Assembly: GCA_000940995.1 (NCBI GenBank)
Contig: CP005974.1
Coordinates: 930,001 to 994,000 of the forward strand
Reading direction: 5' to 3'
DNA: 64,000 nucleotides
Source: Photobacterium gaetbulicola Gung47
GTDB lineage: Bacteria > Pseudomonadota > Gammaproteobacteria > Enterobacterales > Vibrionaceae
Shown: positions 1 to 7,493 of the stretch, piece by piece
How positions within the stretch are numbered: position 1 is the stretch's first letter
How the letters are laid out: the number at the start of each line of letters is the position of its first letter
Notes under the pieces: model-generated
What the model was told of the DNA's origin: nothing
Databases searched by the model: none
Seen by the model: the letters and a program-made list of their open reading frames with translations, nothing else
Translations under genes and position numbers: made by a program

Positions 1-233
1 GCGAAGTTTGCACTGGCTTCTTCACCGGCTGTACTGAAAGCTGCTGCAAGATCGGCGCACTGGGCAGCCGTGACTTCGATAGCTTGATTACCTTCCTTGT
101 AATCGACGATAGCGGCAATGGCATCTACTAGCGCGTCGGCTGGGTTTAGGGTAGGGGTTGGGAAAAACGCCTCGATGATTTTGTTATCGCGGTTTTTGGT
201 TGCAGTACCAAGGGCTAGTGAAAAGCTGGCCAT
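1..233 (-). CDS. dapD: 2,3,4,5-tetrahydropyridine-2,6-dicarboxylate N-succinyltransferase, N-terminal part (cut by window edge)
   Basis: Reading leftward from the ATG complement at 231-233, an open frame runs off the window edge. It begins MASFSLALGTATKNRDNK and continues through an IIEAFFPTP and an EGNQAIEV stretch, which I recognise as the N-terminus of the longer DapD type of Vibrio and Pseudomonas. DapD succinylates tetrahydrodipicolinate in the succinylase branch of lysine and diaminopimelate synthesis. A GGAG ribosome site lies about nine bases before the ATG. Only about 77 codons are present, so the left-handed beta-helix catalytic part is outside the window. In E. coli dapD lies between yaeH and glnD; here those two are about 38 kb away. 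Confidence 0.85.
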   Translation of the reverse strand, partial: MASFSLALGTATKNRDNKIIEAFFPTPTLNPADALVDAIAAIVDYKEGNQAIEVTAAQCADLAAAFSTAGEEASANF

Positions 234-444
234 TACTGTTGGTTCTCCATGTCAAAGTAATTTATGCCGTGTGTCGGCAAAGTGTGATGAACCCATCATA
301 AAGACACTTGCGCCGTTATTGAAGGGGGCAGGAGACGATCGGTGAAAAATGATGAAATAATAACAATACAGCACGGCTATCGCTGTCGAGGATTTGGTCG
401 CCGGAATATCAAGCTAGGGCCGGGCGATTTAGCGTGGGAAGCAA
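234..444. other. Intergenic region between dapD and yebG terminator
   Basis: This stretch must hold the minus-strand promoter and leader of dapD. I see no convincing protein gene: the open frame crossing it on the plus strand lies mostly antisense to dapD and resembles nothing I know. No clear operator or RNA gene was recognised. Confidence 0.4.
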
Positions 445-470
445 TAAAAAACCTCCTTGAAAGGAGGTTT
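445..470 (-). terminator. Rho-independent terminator of yebG
   Basis: ACCTCCTT at 451-458 pairs with AAGGAGGT at 461-468 across a two-base spacer (so the real loop is a little larger). On the minus strand the hairpin is followed by a run of T (complement of the A run 446-451). It lies about 30 bp past the yebG stop. Confidence 0.8.
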
Positions 471-499
471 GTCATGAAGAATGTTGGCAGGCTTAGTGA

Positions 500-799
500 T
501 TAAGCTGCTGCATCATCCTGTTGCTCGGCGACAAGCTCAGGCTTTACCGCTTTTTTCTTCGGAGCTGCTTTCTTTTTAGCTCCCAGTGCCACAAGCACTT
601 CTTCACGTTTTTGTGCCAAGAACAGCGAAAGCTCTTCTTGCTTGGCTTCATCCTCGAAAAGTTCACTTTCGCTTAGCAAAGTAAACATCTCGTCCGCCAT
701 ATCTAGCATCTTGTCGTATGCGTCGGCTTCGGACTTAGAGGTGAAAGTCATCTTTTCTTCTCCGTTGCGCTCAACTACATATTTGACGATAACAGCCAT
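500..799 (-). CDS. yebG: SOS-inducible protein YebG
   Basis: The 99-residue product starts MAVIVKYVVERNGEEKM and contains the TSKSEADAYDKMLD block that matches E. coli YebG (about 96 aa). The C-terminus is rich in Lys, Ala and Pro (KKKAAPKKKA) and ends in an acidic tail. YebG is a small DNA-damage-inducible protein of the LexA regulon with no established biochemical role. I chose the ATG at 799-797, preceded by a GGGAGAGG ribosome site, over an upstream in-frame start that would place the LexA operator inside the reading frame. A perfect CTG-N10-CAG LexA box lies 25 bp upstream, and a terminator follows the gene. Confidence 0.9.
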   Translation of the reverse strand: MAVIVKYVVERNGEEKMTFTSKSEADAYDKMLDMADEMFTLLSESELFEDEAKQEELSLFLAQKREEVLVALGAKKKAAPKKKAVKPELVAEQQDDAAA

Positions 800-823
800 G
801 GTCACCCTCTCCCGAAATTGATT

Positions 824-843
824 TACTGGCTGTTTATACAGTA
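824..843. promoter_or_regulatory. LexA (SOS) operator shared by yebG and the Tag-like gene
   Basis: The sequence TACTG-N10-CAGTA, with core CTG(N10)CAG at 826-841, matches the gammaproteobacterial LexA consensus. It lies between two divergent genes. For the plus-strand gene it fills the 18-bp spacer between a plausible -35 (TTGATT, 818-823) and -10 (TAGCAT, 842-847). LexA bound here would therefore be expected to block that promoter and also yebG. Confidence 0.85.
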
Positions 844-882
844 GCATTAAGGGCAATGTCCAGTGATAAGCGTGTTAATGTG

Positions 883-1569
883 ATGGCAAGAGAAAAATTT
901 TCGCAAATATATGCCCGAGCCGCAGAGCGTAAGGGGGGCGAGGGTGTGCTAGAGAGCATGCTGGCTACCCCTTTGTCAGCCGATCAGCTCAAGCAGATCG
1001 GTGATGATCGCTGGCTGGCGGCATTTACCCAGAAAGTGTTCCAGTCCGGGATCAGCTGGCAGGTAGTGCGTAACAAATGGCCCAATTTCGAAGACGTGTT
1101 TTTCGGTTTCGATATCGAGAAAATGCTGCTGATGCCAACGGAAATGTGGGAGCGAAAAGCGACCGATCCGGCCATCATCCGTCACTTGGCCAAGGTGATG
1201 ACCATTCCCGACAATGCCCAGATGATCCACGAGGCTGCACTCGAGCACGGTTCCTTTTCGGCGATGGTTGCCGATTGGCCGCAGGATGATATCACCGGCC
1301 TGTGGCGTTACCTGAAAAAACACGGCAAGCGTTTGGGGGGCAATACCGGCCCTTATACTCTGCGCATCATGGGCAAAGATACCTTTATCCTCAGCGGCGA
1401 TGTCGAAGCCTACCTGCGCCAGAGCGGGATTATTGACGGTGGGCGTGACACGCAAAAATCCTTGGCGGCAGCACAATCTGCCTTTAGGGATTGGCAGCAG
1501 GAGTCTGGCCGACCGCAGTGTCAGATCAGCCAGATCATTGCATTTAGCGGCGGGGACAACCGCGTTTAA
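883..1569 (+). CDS. DNA-3-methyladenine glycosylase I (Tag)-like protein
   Basis: The product (about 228 aa) carries the helical core of the Tag/COG2818 family: an SGISWQVVRNKWPNFEDVF segment corresponding to Tag's LSW...F region, then an AIIRHLAK block matching the IIRHRGKI of Tag. These enzymes excise alkylated adenines in base excision repair. The N-terminal Cys/His and C-terminal His/Cys pair that form the zinc snap in E. coli Tag are not visible, so this is a Tag-like branch whose substrate is uncertain. I prefer ATG 883 because the likely promoter (-10 at 842-847) would put the transcript start near 854; ATG 856 is the alternative. The LexA box suggests SOS control. The 3' end overlaps the convergent LysR gene by 4 bp. 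Confidence 0.72.
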   Translation: MAREKFSQIYARAAERKGGEGVLESMLATPLSADQLKQIGDDRWLAAFTQKVFQSGISWQVVRNKWPNFEDVFFGFDIEKMLLMPTEMWERKATDPAIIRHLAKVMTIPDNAQMIHEAALEHGSFSAMVADWPQDDITGLWRYLKKHGKRLGGNTGPYTLRIMGKDTFILSGDVEAYLRQSGIIDGGRDTQKSLAAAQSAFRDWQQESGRPQCQISQIIAFSGGDNRV

Positions 1570-2486
1570 TTATCTGCTGACTTCTGACTGTATTGGCAAA
1601 GCGGTGAATTCCACTGCTGGCAGAACGCGATAAACAGTTTTAGCAGTGGGCTTTGGTACTTCTCCTTGTGGAAGAGCAGCCAGTATTGGCGCTGCATATC
1701 GAGCGGTAGTGACAGGATGGTCAGGCGGTTGTCCTTGACGGCATGCTCCACCGCGCGTCGGGAGAGCAGGGTGAGGCCGAGTCCTGCCGCCGTGCAGTTG
1801 ATAATGGCTTCGGTGTTGTTGAGTTCAAACGCCTGGTGCCAGTGTTCGAGCCTCGGAGCGAGGCGACCAAGGAAATACTCCCGGGTACCTGAGCCCGGTT
1901 CTCGCAGTATCCACTCGCTGTGTTCAAGATCGCTCAGGCTGAGCTGCTCTGCTTTCGTCAGTGGGTGGCCGGGGTGGCAGGCAACCACCATTTCGTCACC
2001 CAGCCAAGGTATCACCGCGAGGTTATCGGCTTGCACCTTGCCTTCGACCAGGCCAATATCCAGTTCGAACTCGCCTAGCATGTGGCAGATCTGGGCGGTA
2101 TTGGCAATAAACAAGCTTTGATCACAATGGCCCGAGTCGCGGCGGAAGTCCCGCAATAAGAATGGGGTGACCTGATTGCCAACGGTATCGCTCGAGCCGA
2201 TTTTCAACTTGCCGGTTACCGGCCCTTCCTGGCTAAACAGTTGCTCGATATCCTGGCTGCGAGCCAGTAACTCATCGGCTAATGGCAGCAAGCGTTTACC
2301 TTGTTCGTTGATGAGCAGACGATTATTATTGCGGTCAAACAACTTGTGCCCGAGCTGCTTTTCCAGCTCGGAGAGCGCCATGCTGACAGCCGGTTTGGAG
2401 AGGAACAGTTTTTCTGCGGCCGCGGTAATGGTCAGCTCCTGGGCGACGGTGACAAACACTTTCAATTGGCGTAGGGCGATATTCAT
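1566..2486 (-). CDS. LysR-family transcriptional regulator
   Basis: A 306-residue LysR-type regulator. The N-terminal winged helix-turn-helix occupies roughly residues 3-62 (MNIALRQLKVFVTVAQE, then ITAAAEKLFLSKPAVSMALS as the helix-turn-helix). A periplasmic-binding-protein-like effector domain follows from about residue 90, with the REPGSGTRE motif near residue 195 that is typical of the CysB/CbbR/YeiE-like group. The gene is transcribed away from a TDT-family transporter across a 128-bp gap, the usual arrangement for a LysR regulator and its target. I infer that it controls that transporter. The effector is unknown. Confidence 0.85.
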   Translation of the reverse strand: MNIALRQLKVFVTVAQELTITAAAEKLFLSKPAVSMALSELEKQLGHKLFDRNNNRLLINEQGKRLLPLADELLARSQDIEQLFSQEGPVTGKLKIGSSDTVGNQVTPFLLRDFRRDSGHCDQSLFIANTAQICHMLGEFELDIGLVEGKVQADNLAVIPWLGDEMVVACHPGHPLTKAEQLSLSDLEHSEWILREPGSGTREYFLGRLAPRLEHWHQAFELNNTEAIINCTAAGLGLTLLSRRAVEHAVKDNRLTILSLPLDMQRQYWLLFHKEKYQSPLLKLFIAFCQQWNSPLCQYSQKSADN

Positions 2487-2516
2487 CGTACTGGCTCATG
2501 TTTTATTTTTCTTAAC

Positions 2517-2531
2517 TATACATTAAATATA
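2517..2531. promoter_or_regulatory. Possible LysR-type binding site (T-N11-A)
   Basis: TATA-N7-TATA (2517-2520 and 2528-2531) fits the loose T-N11-A pattern of LysR sites and sits in the AT-rich gap between the LysR gene and the transporter. The motif is short and AT-rich, so chance occurrence is quite possible. Confidence 0.3.
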
Positions 2532-2614
2532 TTCAAGTATCCTAAACAATCGGATGCCGATAAACTAGCCGGGTGTTGATGAATAGTGATGTGCTGTCTT
2601 TGGGGAGCCTCGAA

Positions 2615-3595
2615 ATGATTACAGTAACAAAGCAAAAAGTACTGGGTGCACCAACGCCAATGGCCGGCTTGGCCTTGGGTATTGCTAGCCTTGGCTGGTG
2701 TTGGGAAAATGCTGCCGATCTCGGCGGTCGTGGACAGCTGATCGGGGCAGGGATCGCCAGTGTCTTGTTGGTGGTGTTACTGGTTAAGTTTGTTATCCAT
2801 CCCCGCGCCTTGTGGCAAGATCTCAGTCATCCGGTTGTCGGTAGCGTTGTGCCGACCTTTGCCATGGGAACCATGGTGGTGTCCAAGGCATTGGGGAATT
2901 ATTACCCGGTGGCCGGGCAGGCATTGTGGCTGGCGGCAGTGGTATTGCATCTGATCTTTTTGGCACTGTTTACCTATCACCGCGCCAAGGAGTTTGAGCT
3001 GCACCATATGGTACCGAGCTGGTTCGTACCACCGATTGGGATCATCGTCGCCGACGTGGCCTTTCCCGGCGGGGCATTGCGTCCTTTGGCGGAAGGCCTG
3101 CAGTTATTCGGCATGGGGATCTATGCGGTAATGTTGCCACTGATGGTATACCGCCTTATTTTCAGCCATGAAATTCCAGATGCGGCCAAGCCGACCATTG
3201 CTATTATGGCTGCGCCGGCCAGCCTGTCTCTGGCGGGCTATCTGACCGTGACTCAGCAGCCCTCTCCGGTGGTAATTGCCTTGCTGGGTGGGATTGCCGT
3301 GCTGATGACGTTTGTGATTTACCTGGCGTTCTACCGCCTGCTGCGTTTGTCGTTCAGCCCCGGCTATGCGGCATTCACCTTCCCATTGGTGATTGGGGCG
3401 ACGGCGATGTTCAAGGTGGCAAGCTGGATGGCGGCCCAGGGATATGGGATTGAATATATCAGTCAGGTGTCGTCGCTGGCTCATCTCGAGCTGTATGTTG
3501 CTACTGCAGTCGTGAGCTATGTCGCCCTTCGCTACGCAGCCTTCTACCGTCCGGTTTCCCAGCTGCTGCACTGCGTTGCGCCAAGCCGTGCGTGA
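2615..3595 (+). CDS. TDT-family transporter (TehA/Mae1/SLAC1-like)
   Basis: A very hydrophobic protein of about 326 aa with around ten predicted membrane segments, beginning with a PTPMAGLALGIASLGWCWE segment typical of the TDT (tellurite-resistance/dicarboxylate transporter) family of inner-membrane anion channels or exporters. Conserved-looking features include an FAMGTMVVSKALG helix and a WFVPPIGIIVADVAFPG helix. I chose ATG 2615 because a strong GGGGAG ribosome site lies seven bases upstream; GTG 2573 and ATG 2579 lack one. The substrate cannot be told from sequence: dicarboxylates, sulfite and chloride are all known in the family. The divergent LysR gene is its likely regulator, and a terminator follows. 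Confidence 0.8.
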   Translation: MITVTKQKVLGAPTPMAGLALGIASLGWCWENAADLGGRGQLIGAGIASVLLVVLLVKFVIHPRALWQDLSHPVVGSVVPTFAMGTMVVSKALGNYYPVAGQALWLAAVVLHLIFLALFTYHRAKEFELHHMVPSWFVPPIGIIVADVAFPGGALRPLAEGLQLFGMGIYAVMLPLMVYRLIFSHEIPDAAKPTIAIMAAPASLSLAGYLTVTQQPSPVVIALLGGIAVLMTFVIYLAFYRLLRLSFSPGYAAFTFPLVIGATAMFKVASWMAAQGYGIEYISQVSSLAHLELYVATAVVSYVALRYAAFYRPVSQLLHCVAPSRA

Positions 3596-3640
3596 TATAG
3601 CGACCCAAAAATTATCCACTTTAGAGGTGGAGTGATTAGG

Positions 3641-3664
3641 AGCCCAGCGATGCTGGGCTTTTTA
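3641..3664 (+). terminator. Rho-independent terminator after the TDT transporter
   Basis: AGCCCAGC (3641-3648) pairs with GCTGGGCT (3652-3659) across a GAT loop and is followed by a T run. Confidence 0.85.
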
Positions 3665-3738
3665 ATGATTTGAATTTGCAGCCAATCCACTGATGGTAGA
3701 CAATCAAGGGTAATTTCCTCTATCGGTGAGTCACCAGC

Positions 3739-6700
3739 GTGTTTACTGTCTATCACTCCAACCAACTGGATCTACTGAAATCCCTGCTTGTCGAGCTGAT
3801 CCGCTTGGACCCCCTCGATAACCCATTCGAGCAAGAGCAGATCTTGGTCCAAAGCCCCGGCATGTCACAGTGGCTGAAACTGGAGCTGGCCAAATCCCAG
3901 GGGATTGCCGCCAATATTGAGTTTCCGCTGCCTGCAACTTTCATTTGGAACATGTTCACCAAGGTGTTGAGTGATGTGCCCGAGCGCAGTGCCTTTAACA
4001 AAGAGGCCATGACCTGGAAGCTGCTTCAGGTGTTGCCGGCGCAGCTATCGCGTCCGGAGTTTGCGCCGCTGGCCAATTATTTGTGTGACGATGCCAACCA
4101 GGTCAAGAGCTATCAGCTGGCCGAGAAAATCGCCGACATCTTTGACCAGTACTTGGTGTATCGGCCGGAGTGGATCCAGTCCTGGGAGTCCGACACTATC
4201 GATCCCGAGCTGGTGGAGGAGCATCCATGGCAGCCGCTGCTGTGGCAAGCACTGTATGATCATACCCTCGCCTTGGGCCAGTCGCCGTATCACCGTGCCA
4301 ACCTCTATGACCACTTCATCGAAACCCTCGAGGGTTATTTGCAAAGTGGTTCGCCACTACCGGCGGGTTTGCCGAAGCGGCTGTTTGTGTTCGGTATTTC
4401 AGCCCTGCCACCGCGCTACCTCGACGCCTTGGCGGCGCTGGGTAAGCATATCGATGTGCATTTGATGTTTACCAACCCTTGCCGCCATTACTGGGGCGAT
4501 GTCCGCGACCGCAAATTCCTCGCTCGGCTGGCGGCCAAACAGCGCCAGCAGTTACAGTGGTGTGCTGATCACAGTGAGCACGGCGCGGTGATTTCGCCGC
4601 TCAAGGGGGATATCGATGCCAATGTCGTCGACGAGACCCACGAAGGCGCGGTGAGCAACACCTTGCTGGCCTCGCTCGGCAAGCTTGGCCGGGATAACCT
4701 ATACCTGCTGTCGGAAATGGAGGCCTATGAAGTCGAGGCGTTTGTCGATATCGCGCCCGACTCATTGCTTCATGCGGTGCAGGCCGACATCCTCAACCTC
4801 GAGGATCGGATCAATGACGAAATCACCGAGTCCAGCCACCACAAGCTGGCCATTGCCGCAGACGACCGCTCGCTGAGCGTCCATGCCTGCCATTCGCCGA
4901 TGCGCGAAGTGGAAGTGCTGCACGACAATCTGTTGGCGATGCTGGCGGACACCCCTGATCTATCCCCCCGGGATATTGTGGTGATGGTGGCCGACATCAA
5001 CAGTTACAGCCCCTATATCCAGGCGGTGTTCGGCAATGCGCCGGGCGAGCGTTACATTCCGTTCTCCATTTCCGACCGCAGTGCCGATCAGGAAAACCCG
5101 GCGCTACTTGCATTCCTGCGTTTGCTGGCCCTGCCGGAAAGCCGCTGCCAGGCTTCTGAGTTGCTGGAGCTGCTTGAGGTCCCAGCCGTCATGGCCAGGT
5201 TTGGTTTTGATAGCGACAAGTTCGAGCGGGTGAAGCTGTGGATCGAGGAAGTGGGGATCCGCTGGGGGCTGGATGATGACACGGCCGAAGAGTTTGCCTT
5301 GCCGCGCCAGCAGCAAAACACTTGGTTGTTCGGCTTGCAGCGGATGCTGCTGGGGTATGCCATGCCGCAAGAGGCTGGTTTGTACCAGGGCGTGCTGGGC
5401 TATGAAGAAGTGCAGGGGCTCGATGCCGAACTGGCCGGGCAGCTCGGCCTGTTCATCGAAACGCTGATGCACTACCGCCAGCAACTGGCGCAACAACAGC
5501 CGATCGCGAGCTGGATGACGCTGCTCAATCAGATGCTGGATGACTGCTTTGCGGTCGAAATTGACGGTGAGCTGGTGCTGAGGATGATCCGCGACAAGAT
5601 CCAGCAGCTGGAGCAGCAGTTGGCCGACGCGGGTTATGATGCGGAGATCACCCCGGCAGTGATGCGGGATTACCTCAACGGCAAGCTATCGGGCGAGCGG
5701 GTTAGCCAACGCTTTTTGGCCGGCCAGGTGAACTTCTGTACCCTGATGCCGATGCGTTCGATTCCGTTCAAGGTGGTGTGCCTGCTGGGAATGAACGACG
5801 GCGTTTATCCTCGCTCTATCCCCCCAGAAGGGTTTGATCTGATGGCTGGTCGCGCCCGCCATGGTGATCGCTCGCGCCGGGATGACGATCGTTATCTATT
5901 CCTCGAGGCGATCCAGTCCGCTCAACAGGCGCTGTACATCAGCTATGTGGGGCGCTCGATCCAGGATAACAGCGAGAAAGTACCGTCTGTCCTGGTCAGC
6001 GAGCTGCTGGAGTACTGCCAGCAGGGTTACTGCCTGGCGGGTGATGAAACCCTGCCGGTCGATCAATCGGCACAGAGGCTGGTTGCCAACCTGACCCAAA
6101 CCCACCCGCTGGTACCGTTCAGCCCGCAGTCGTTCAGCGGCGCAAACCACAGCTATGCTGCCGAATGGCTGCCGGTGGCCAACCAGGCCTTTATCGAGCC
6201 GGAAGCCTTCCAGTCGGCTCCGCTGGAGCCTGATTTGAGCGACGACAGGGCCGAGGGAGTCCTCGAACTGGCGGAGCTGGCGCGCTTCTGGCGCCTGCCG
6301 GTGCAGTATTTCTTCAACCGTCGTTTGAAGGTGTTTTTTGATGGTCTCCAGGGCGGGCCGGAAGACGATGAGCCGTTTGCCCTCGATGGGCTGGGGCGTT
6401 ATCAGCTGCGTGAGGCCTTGCTGACAACCTTCCTCGACTGCCACAGACAGCAATCACTCGGCCGGAACACCTTCAGCCGCGACCAGGCGTTCGAACAGTT
6501 TGCCCGCTACCAGCAGGCGGCAGGCGGCTTGCCGGTGGCGCAGTTTGGTGAGCTGGAGCTGATGGAAGAGCGTGGCCAGATAGAGCAGCTGGCCGATAGC
6601 GTTGTCCAGTTTATGGCCCAGCCGCTGCCGGATGTGGAAGTGGATTGCGTGGTAACGGTTGCCGGACGCGGTATCCGGCTGCAGGGCTGGCTCAAGCATG

Positions 6701-7200
6701 TCACCCAGCAGGGCCTTGTTCGCTACCGGCCGGGTAAAATCCGGGCGCAGGATATTCTGGCCTGCTGGCTTGATCACCTGTGCTTGGCGGTGATGAAACC
6801 GAGCCAGCCGACCTACCTCATCGGCATTGATGGCCGCTGGCTGCTTGAGCCGGTATCGGCCCAGTATGCACTGGAGCAACTGGCCGTGCTTGTCGAAGGC
6901 TATGACAGTGGCTTGACCCAGCCGCTGCCGTATTTTCCAAGGACCGCCCATGCTGGGATCCTGGCCAGTATCGATAAGAAAGGGCAGTGGTGCAATGATG
7001 ACGCGACCTTGGCAAAGGCCGAGAGCAAGCGGGCGGAGGCGTTCAACGGCGGCTACATGTTCGAGGGCGAGGGCAACAACAGCTATATCTACCGGGTGTG
7101 GCCGCTGTGGGATGGCGAACTGGCCGCACAGCTGCAGCAGTGGGAAGATCATATCCTGAAACCTGCGGTGATGCAGTTGCGAGAGGTGGAGCAGGGCTAA
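3739..7200 (+). CDS. recC: Exodeoxyribonuclease V, gamma subunit RecC
   Basis: A 1153-residue RecC (E. coli 1122), alignable over its whole length by eye: the N-terminus VYHSNQLDLLKSLL, an FPLPATFIWNMF block, CHSPMREVEVLHD, then MPMRSIPFKVVCLLGMNDG and GDRSRRDDDRYLFLEA. RecC is the scaffold of the RecBCD helicase-nuclease; it splits the duplex at the pin and scans the 3' strand for Chi. It carries inactivated helicase and nuclease folds, so missing Walker motifs are expected. The start is GTG at 3739, fixed by homology to residue 1 of E. coli RecC. The gene leads a recC-recB-recD cluster on one strand. Confidence 0.97.
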   Translation: MFTVYHSNQLDLLKSLLVELIRLDPLDNPFEQEQILVQSPGMSQWLKLELAKSQGIAANIEFPLPATFIWNMFTKVLSDVPERSAFNKEAMTWKLLQVLPAQLSRPEFAPLANYLCDDANQVKSYQLAEKIADIFDQYLVYRPEWIQSWESDTIDPELVEEHPWQPLLWQALYDHTLALGQSPYHRANLYDHFIETLEGYLQSGSPLPAGLPKRLFVFGISALPPRYLDALAALGKHIDVHLMFTNPCRHYWGDVRDRKFLARLAAKQRQQLQWCADHSEHGAVISPLKGDIDANVVDETHEGAVSNTLLASLGKLGRDNLYLLSEMEAYEVEAFVDIAPDSLLHAVQADILNLEDRINDEITESSHHKLAIAADDRSLSVHACHSPMREVEVLHDNLLAMLADTPDLSPRDIVVMVADINSYSPYIQAVFGNAPGERYIPFSISDRSADQENPALLAFLRLLALPESRCQASELLELLEVPAVMARFGFDSDKFERVKLWIEEVGIRWGLDDDTAEEFALPRQQQNTWLFGLQRMLLGYAMPQEAGLYQGVLGYEEVQGLDAELAGQLGLFIETLMHYRQQLAQQQPIASWMTLLNQMLDDCFAVEIDGELVLRMIRDKIQQLEQQLADAGYDAEITPAVMRDYLNGKLSGERVSQRFLAGQVNFCTLMPMRSIPFKVVCLLGMNDGVYPRSIPPEGFDLMAGRARHGDRSRRDDDRYLFLEAIQSAQQALYISYVGRSIQDNSEKVPSVLVSELLEYCQQGYCLAGDETLPVDQSAQRLVANLTQTHPLVPFSPQSFSGANHSYAAEWLPVANQAFIEPEAFQSAPLEPDLSDDRAEGVLELAELARFWRLPVQYFFNRRLKVFFDGLQGGPEDDEPFALDGLGRYQLREALLTTFLDCHRQQSLGRNTFSRDQAFEQFARYQQAAGGLPVAQFGELELMEERGQIEQLADSVVQFMAQPLPDVEVDCVVTVAGRGIRLQGWLKHVTQQGLVRYRPGKIRAQDILACWLDHLCLAVMKPSQPTYLIGIDGRWLLEPVSAQYALEQLAVLVEGYDSGLTQPLPYFPRTAHAGILASIDKKGQWCNDDATLAKAESKRAEAFNGGYMFEGEGNNSYIYRVWPLWDGELAAQLQQWEDHILKPAVMQLREVEQG

Positions 7201-7493
7201 TCGAGCAGTGGATAAGGCAGGGAGGTGTAGCGTGGCCGCCAGCAAATCATTATTGATTGTAGGGTGTTCGCTGTACGGCCACCGGTCCAGAGGTTGACCA
7301 AATTTCGTGGCTCAGATACTAGCGGACCGGTTGGGCGGAAACCGTGAAACGTCTCTCATATTGATAGATGGGTTAGTGCTGGAATTCGATATATTTATTT
7401 GAATTCGCGCTAGATCACAAAAAATAATTTCGGACGGCTGGGGTTTTGTAAGGAAACCTTGGCCCAGTTCACTGATAGGAATCAGCGTATTCT
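7201..7493. other. recC-recB intergenic region with an inverted repeat
   Basis: This 293-bp gap holds no convincing gene; in E. coli the protease gene ptrA occupies the corresponding place. ACCGGTCC (7281-7288) and GGACCGGT (7324-7331) form a perfect 8-bp inverted repeat with a 35-nt loop. Two GAATTC hexamers flank an AT-rich stretch around 7382-7405 that could belong to a recB promoter. Function is not established. Confidence 0.4.

Noticed and set aside
118..345. A 75-codon plus-strand frame at the left edge
   Set aside because: It overlaps dapD antisense and has no recognisable sequence or ribosome site.
6454..7245. A 263-codon minus-strand frame inside recC
   Set aside because: Long antisense frames are common in GC-rich codon patterns; it is His, Gln and Leu rich and unlike any family I know, while recC is certain.
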